Positions 31,676 through 33,055 of a stretch of 33,055 nucleotides of DNA are shown here, piece by piece. The stretch covers positions 1 to 33,055 of the forward strand of contig CANHRI010000029.1 of the NCBI GenBank assembly GCA_947463515.1, read 5' to 3'. Numbering within the stretch: position 1 is the first letter of the stretch; every line of letters begins with the position of its first letter. Below the pieces are notes generated by a model that saw nothing but the letters and a program-made list of their open reading frames with translations, was not told the origin of the DNA and made no database searches. The position numbers and the translations under genes are program-made. The DNA comes from Flavobacteriaceae bacterium (GTDB lineage Bacteria; Bacteroidota; Bacteroidia; Flavobacteriales; Flavobacteriaceae).

Positions 31676-32661
31676 AATACTACGCCAGAAAACGATTCAA
31701 TAATTTCTTCAAAAACCCCGAGTAAGGCTTCGCGATCATCGGTGGTCACTAAGCGATTTTTGTATTCTTTAAAATTAGGAATCCCTTTGAAATAATTGGT
31801 ATAATGGCGGCGCATTTCTACAATGCCTAAGCGTTCCCCTTTCCATTCCATCGACCAAAGCAAGTGGTTGCGTGCTGCTTCCACCCGATCAACCAGCGTA
31901 GGAACAGGTAGGTGTTGCCCGGTTTGAAAAAAATGTTTGATTTCGTTAAAAACCCAAGGATATCCAATGGCGGCTCGACCGATCATAATGCCATCCAATC
32001 CAAATTTGTTCTTGTACTCCAAGGCTTTCTCGGGAGAATCTATATCGCCATTTCCAAATATCGGAATATGAATACGCGGGTTGTTTTTGACCCGTGCGAT
32101 GTGCGTCCAATCGGAATGTCCCTTGTACATTTGGGCGCGTGTGCGTCCGTGAATGGTCAAGGCTTGAATTCCAACATCCTGCAACCGTTCGGCTACCTCA
32201 TCGATATTGATCGAACTCTCGTCCCAACCTAAACGGGTTTTTACGGTAACGGGTAAATGGGTGCTTTTAACGACGGCTTTGGTTAACCGCACCATCAAAT
32301 CGACATCCTTCAATACCCCGGCCCCGGCGCCTTTGCAGACTACTTTTTTTACGGGGCAACCAAAATTGATATCTAATAAATCAGGCTCCACGGCTTCAAC
32401 AATTTTGGCACTCATGGCCATTGCCTCTTCGTCACCACCAAAAATTTGAATCCCTACCGGACGCTCGTAATCAAAAATATCCAGTTTCATCCGGCTCTTG
32501 ATGGCGTCACGAATTAAGCCTTCGGAGGAAATAAACTCCGAATACATCAAATCGGCGCCGTGCATTTTACACAATCGACGAAATGGCGGATCACTCACAT
32601 CCTCCATAGGCGCGAGTAAAAGCGGAAAATCTGGGAGTTCGATAGGACCAATTTTGGGCAT
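31672..32661 (-). CDS. dusB: tRNA-dihydrouridine synthase (DusB type)
   Basis: FMN enzyme that reduces uridines in the tRNA D loop. TIM-barrel protein starting MPKIGPIELPDFPLLLAPMEDVSDPPFR; the catalytic Cys is expected to be C102 in NFGCPVKKV. FMN-binding loops (GIQIFGG, IFGNGDI, GIMIGRAAIGYPW) are present. 329 residues is normal. Convergent with the permease gene, sharing 4 nt at the stop codons, with no room for a terminator between them. Confidence 0.95.
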   Translation of the reverse strand: MPKIGPIELPDFPLLLAPMEDVSDPPFRRLCKMHGADLMYSEFISSEGLIRDAIKSRMKLDIFDYERPVGIQIFGGDEEAMAMSAKIVEAVEPDLLDINFGCPVKKVVCKGAGAGVLKDVDLMVRLTKAVVKSTHLPVTVKTRLGWDESSINIDEVAERLQDVGIQALTIHGRTRAQMYKGHSDWTHIARVKNNPRIHIPIFGNGDIDSPEKALEYKNKFGLDGIMIGRAAIGYPWVFNEIKHFFQTGQHLPVPTLVDRVEAARNHLLWSMEWKGERLGIVEMRRHYTNYFKGIPNFKEYKNRLVTTDDREALLGVFEEIIESFSGVVF

Positions 32662-32681
32662 ACAGGTGTTTTTTCTGAGTG

Positions 32682-32689
32682 CAAAAATA
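32682..32689 (-). promoter_or_regulatory. Promoter -7 box of dusB (TATTTTTG)
   Basis: Perfect TAnnTTTG on the minus strand, 20 nt before the dusB ATG. Confidence 0.6.
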
Positions 32690-32840
32690 GTACTATTAGG
32701 GAATTAATCTTATGAAAACCAAAGGAAAAGCAATTAATCCTAGTGCTAAACATTTGTTAATCAATCATAAAGATAAAAAAACACACAAAAACAAACGCTT
32801 CTATTCCCTAGTGAGGCCCACAAAATTGTAAACTTTAAAC

Positions 32841-32848
32841 TATATTTG
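32841..32848 (+). promoter_or_regulatory. Promoter -7 box of structured repeat copy C (TATATTTG)
   Basis: Perfect TAnnTTTG about 8 nt before the repeat. There is no reading frame behind it until 33025, so the first product would be the repeat RNA itself. The preceding stretch 32690-32840 holds no credible gene. Confidence 0.55.
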
Positions 32849-32855
32849 CACGTTG

Positions 32856-32950
32856 TTGCGCTAGGGATTGAAGCAAAGTACCCCGCCGTAGCCGTGAGGC
32901 AGGCGTGTACTGCGGAAAGCCCGGTGAGGAGGAACGACGAGAGCGCCCTA
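32856..32950 (+). ncRNA. Structured intergenic repeat, copy C, with its own promoter
   Basis: Closing stem TAGGG (32862-32866)/CCCTA (32946-32950); GAAGC block at 32870-32874; inner stem AGTAC (32877-32881)/GTACT (32907-32911); GCGGAAAGCCCGG at 32912-32924; then GAGGAACGACGAG. The GAAGC and GCGGAAAGCC blocks are shared with copies A and B, but the internal palindrome differs. A TATATTTG promoter box just upstream suggests transcription as an independent RNA or as the leader of the following gene. Resembles the abundant flavobacterial intergenic RNA-like repeat (possibly Flavo-1; name not verified). Confidence 0.6.
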
Positions 32951-33024
32951 ACTATTATTCTAAATTTTGAATTAGAAATTTTGAATTTTTAAATTATTGC
33001 GCTACAAAAAAAGGACTATTGACG

Positions 33025-33055
33025 ATGAAGAACATTCGGAATTTTTGCATTATTG
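33025..33055 (+). CDS. Possible start of a further gene, cut by the window end
   Basis: ATG at 33025 opens a frame that runs to the end of the window (MKNIRNFCII). A Lys/Arg start followed by hydrophobic residues would fit a signal peptide, but ten codons are too few to be sure. If real, its mRNA may carry repeat copy C as a leader. Confidence 0.3.
   Translation, partial: MKNIRNFCII

Noticed and set aside
32712..32831. 39-residue basic frame (MKTKGKAINPSAK...)
   Set aside because: No promoter box or recognisable family; AT-rich context yields Lys/Asn-rich frames by chance. It would need homologues to be accepted.

Overview
The window looks like a chromosomal segment of a flavobacterium-type Bacteroidetes. 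The grounds are TAnnTTTG promoter boxes instead of E. coli-type -10 boxes, almost no Shine-Dalgarno sequences, a type IX secretion sorting domain, the gliding gene gldD, methylmalonyl-CoA epimerase, and typical neighbour pairs such as dxs/tadA, HU/mutY/ssb/gldD and yceD-rpmF-fabH-accB-accC. Nothing resembles a prophage or a large island. The region is mostly housekeeping DNA with small inserted or repeated elements.

Layout. 1-738: end of a secreted M36-type metalloprotease. 896-3150: dxs (-) and tadA (+), divergent with very short leaders. 3233-12035: a giant alpha-2-macroglobulin lipoprotein and its usual partner, penicillin-binding protein 1C, split by a REP-associated transposase gene that sits between two matching palindromes. 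12201-14386 (-): HU, a 30-residue Lys/Arg/His-rich protein, RNase G. 14520-16914 (+): mutY, ssb, then (where gldE lies in F. johnsoniae) a compact three-way-junction RNA candidate, then gldD. 16970-18304: a metal-binding HMA lipoprotein (-) and an EamA transporter (+). 18355-21751 (-): an M16 peptidase pair. 22000-22741: rplU-rpmA. 22877-26686 (-): ribosomal protein L32 and fatty-acid initiation genes. 26764-28483: pdxA (-) and ribE (+), divergent. 28525-29468: a small proline-rich anchored protein and a CAT-anticodon tRNA followed by a 98-bp tandem array. 29579-32661: mce, rbfA, a LolC/E-like permease, dusB. The window ends with a promoter-driven structured repeat and perhaps the first codons of a further gene.

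The most interesting non-coding signals are: (1) the three-way-junction RNA candidate with a U-tract at 16073-16165, located where gldE would be expected; (2) a structured repeat family in three copies (809-884 -, 12047-12147 +, about 32856-32950 +), two of which begin exactly 11 nt after a stop codon while the third has its own promoter box; (3) three terminators in tandem downstream of the tRNA, two of them attached to copies of the tRNA 3' end; (4) the REP/transposase module between the alpha-2-macroglobulin and PBP1C genes, whose transposase has Phe where the catalytic Tyr is expected. No defence system, CRISPR array or clearly new multi-gene system was seen. All functional calls come from reading motifs; no database search was run.
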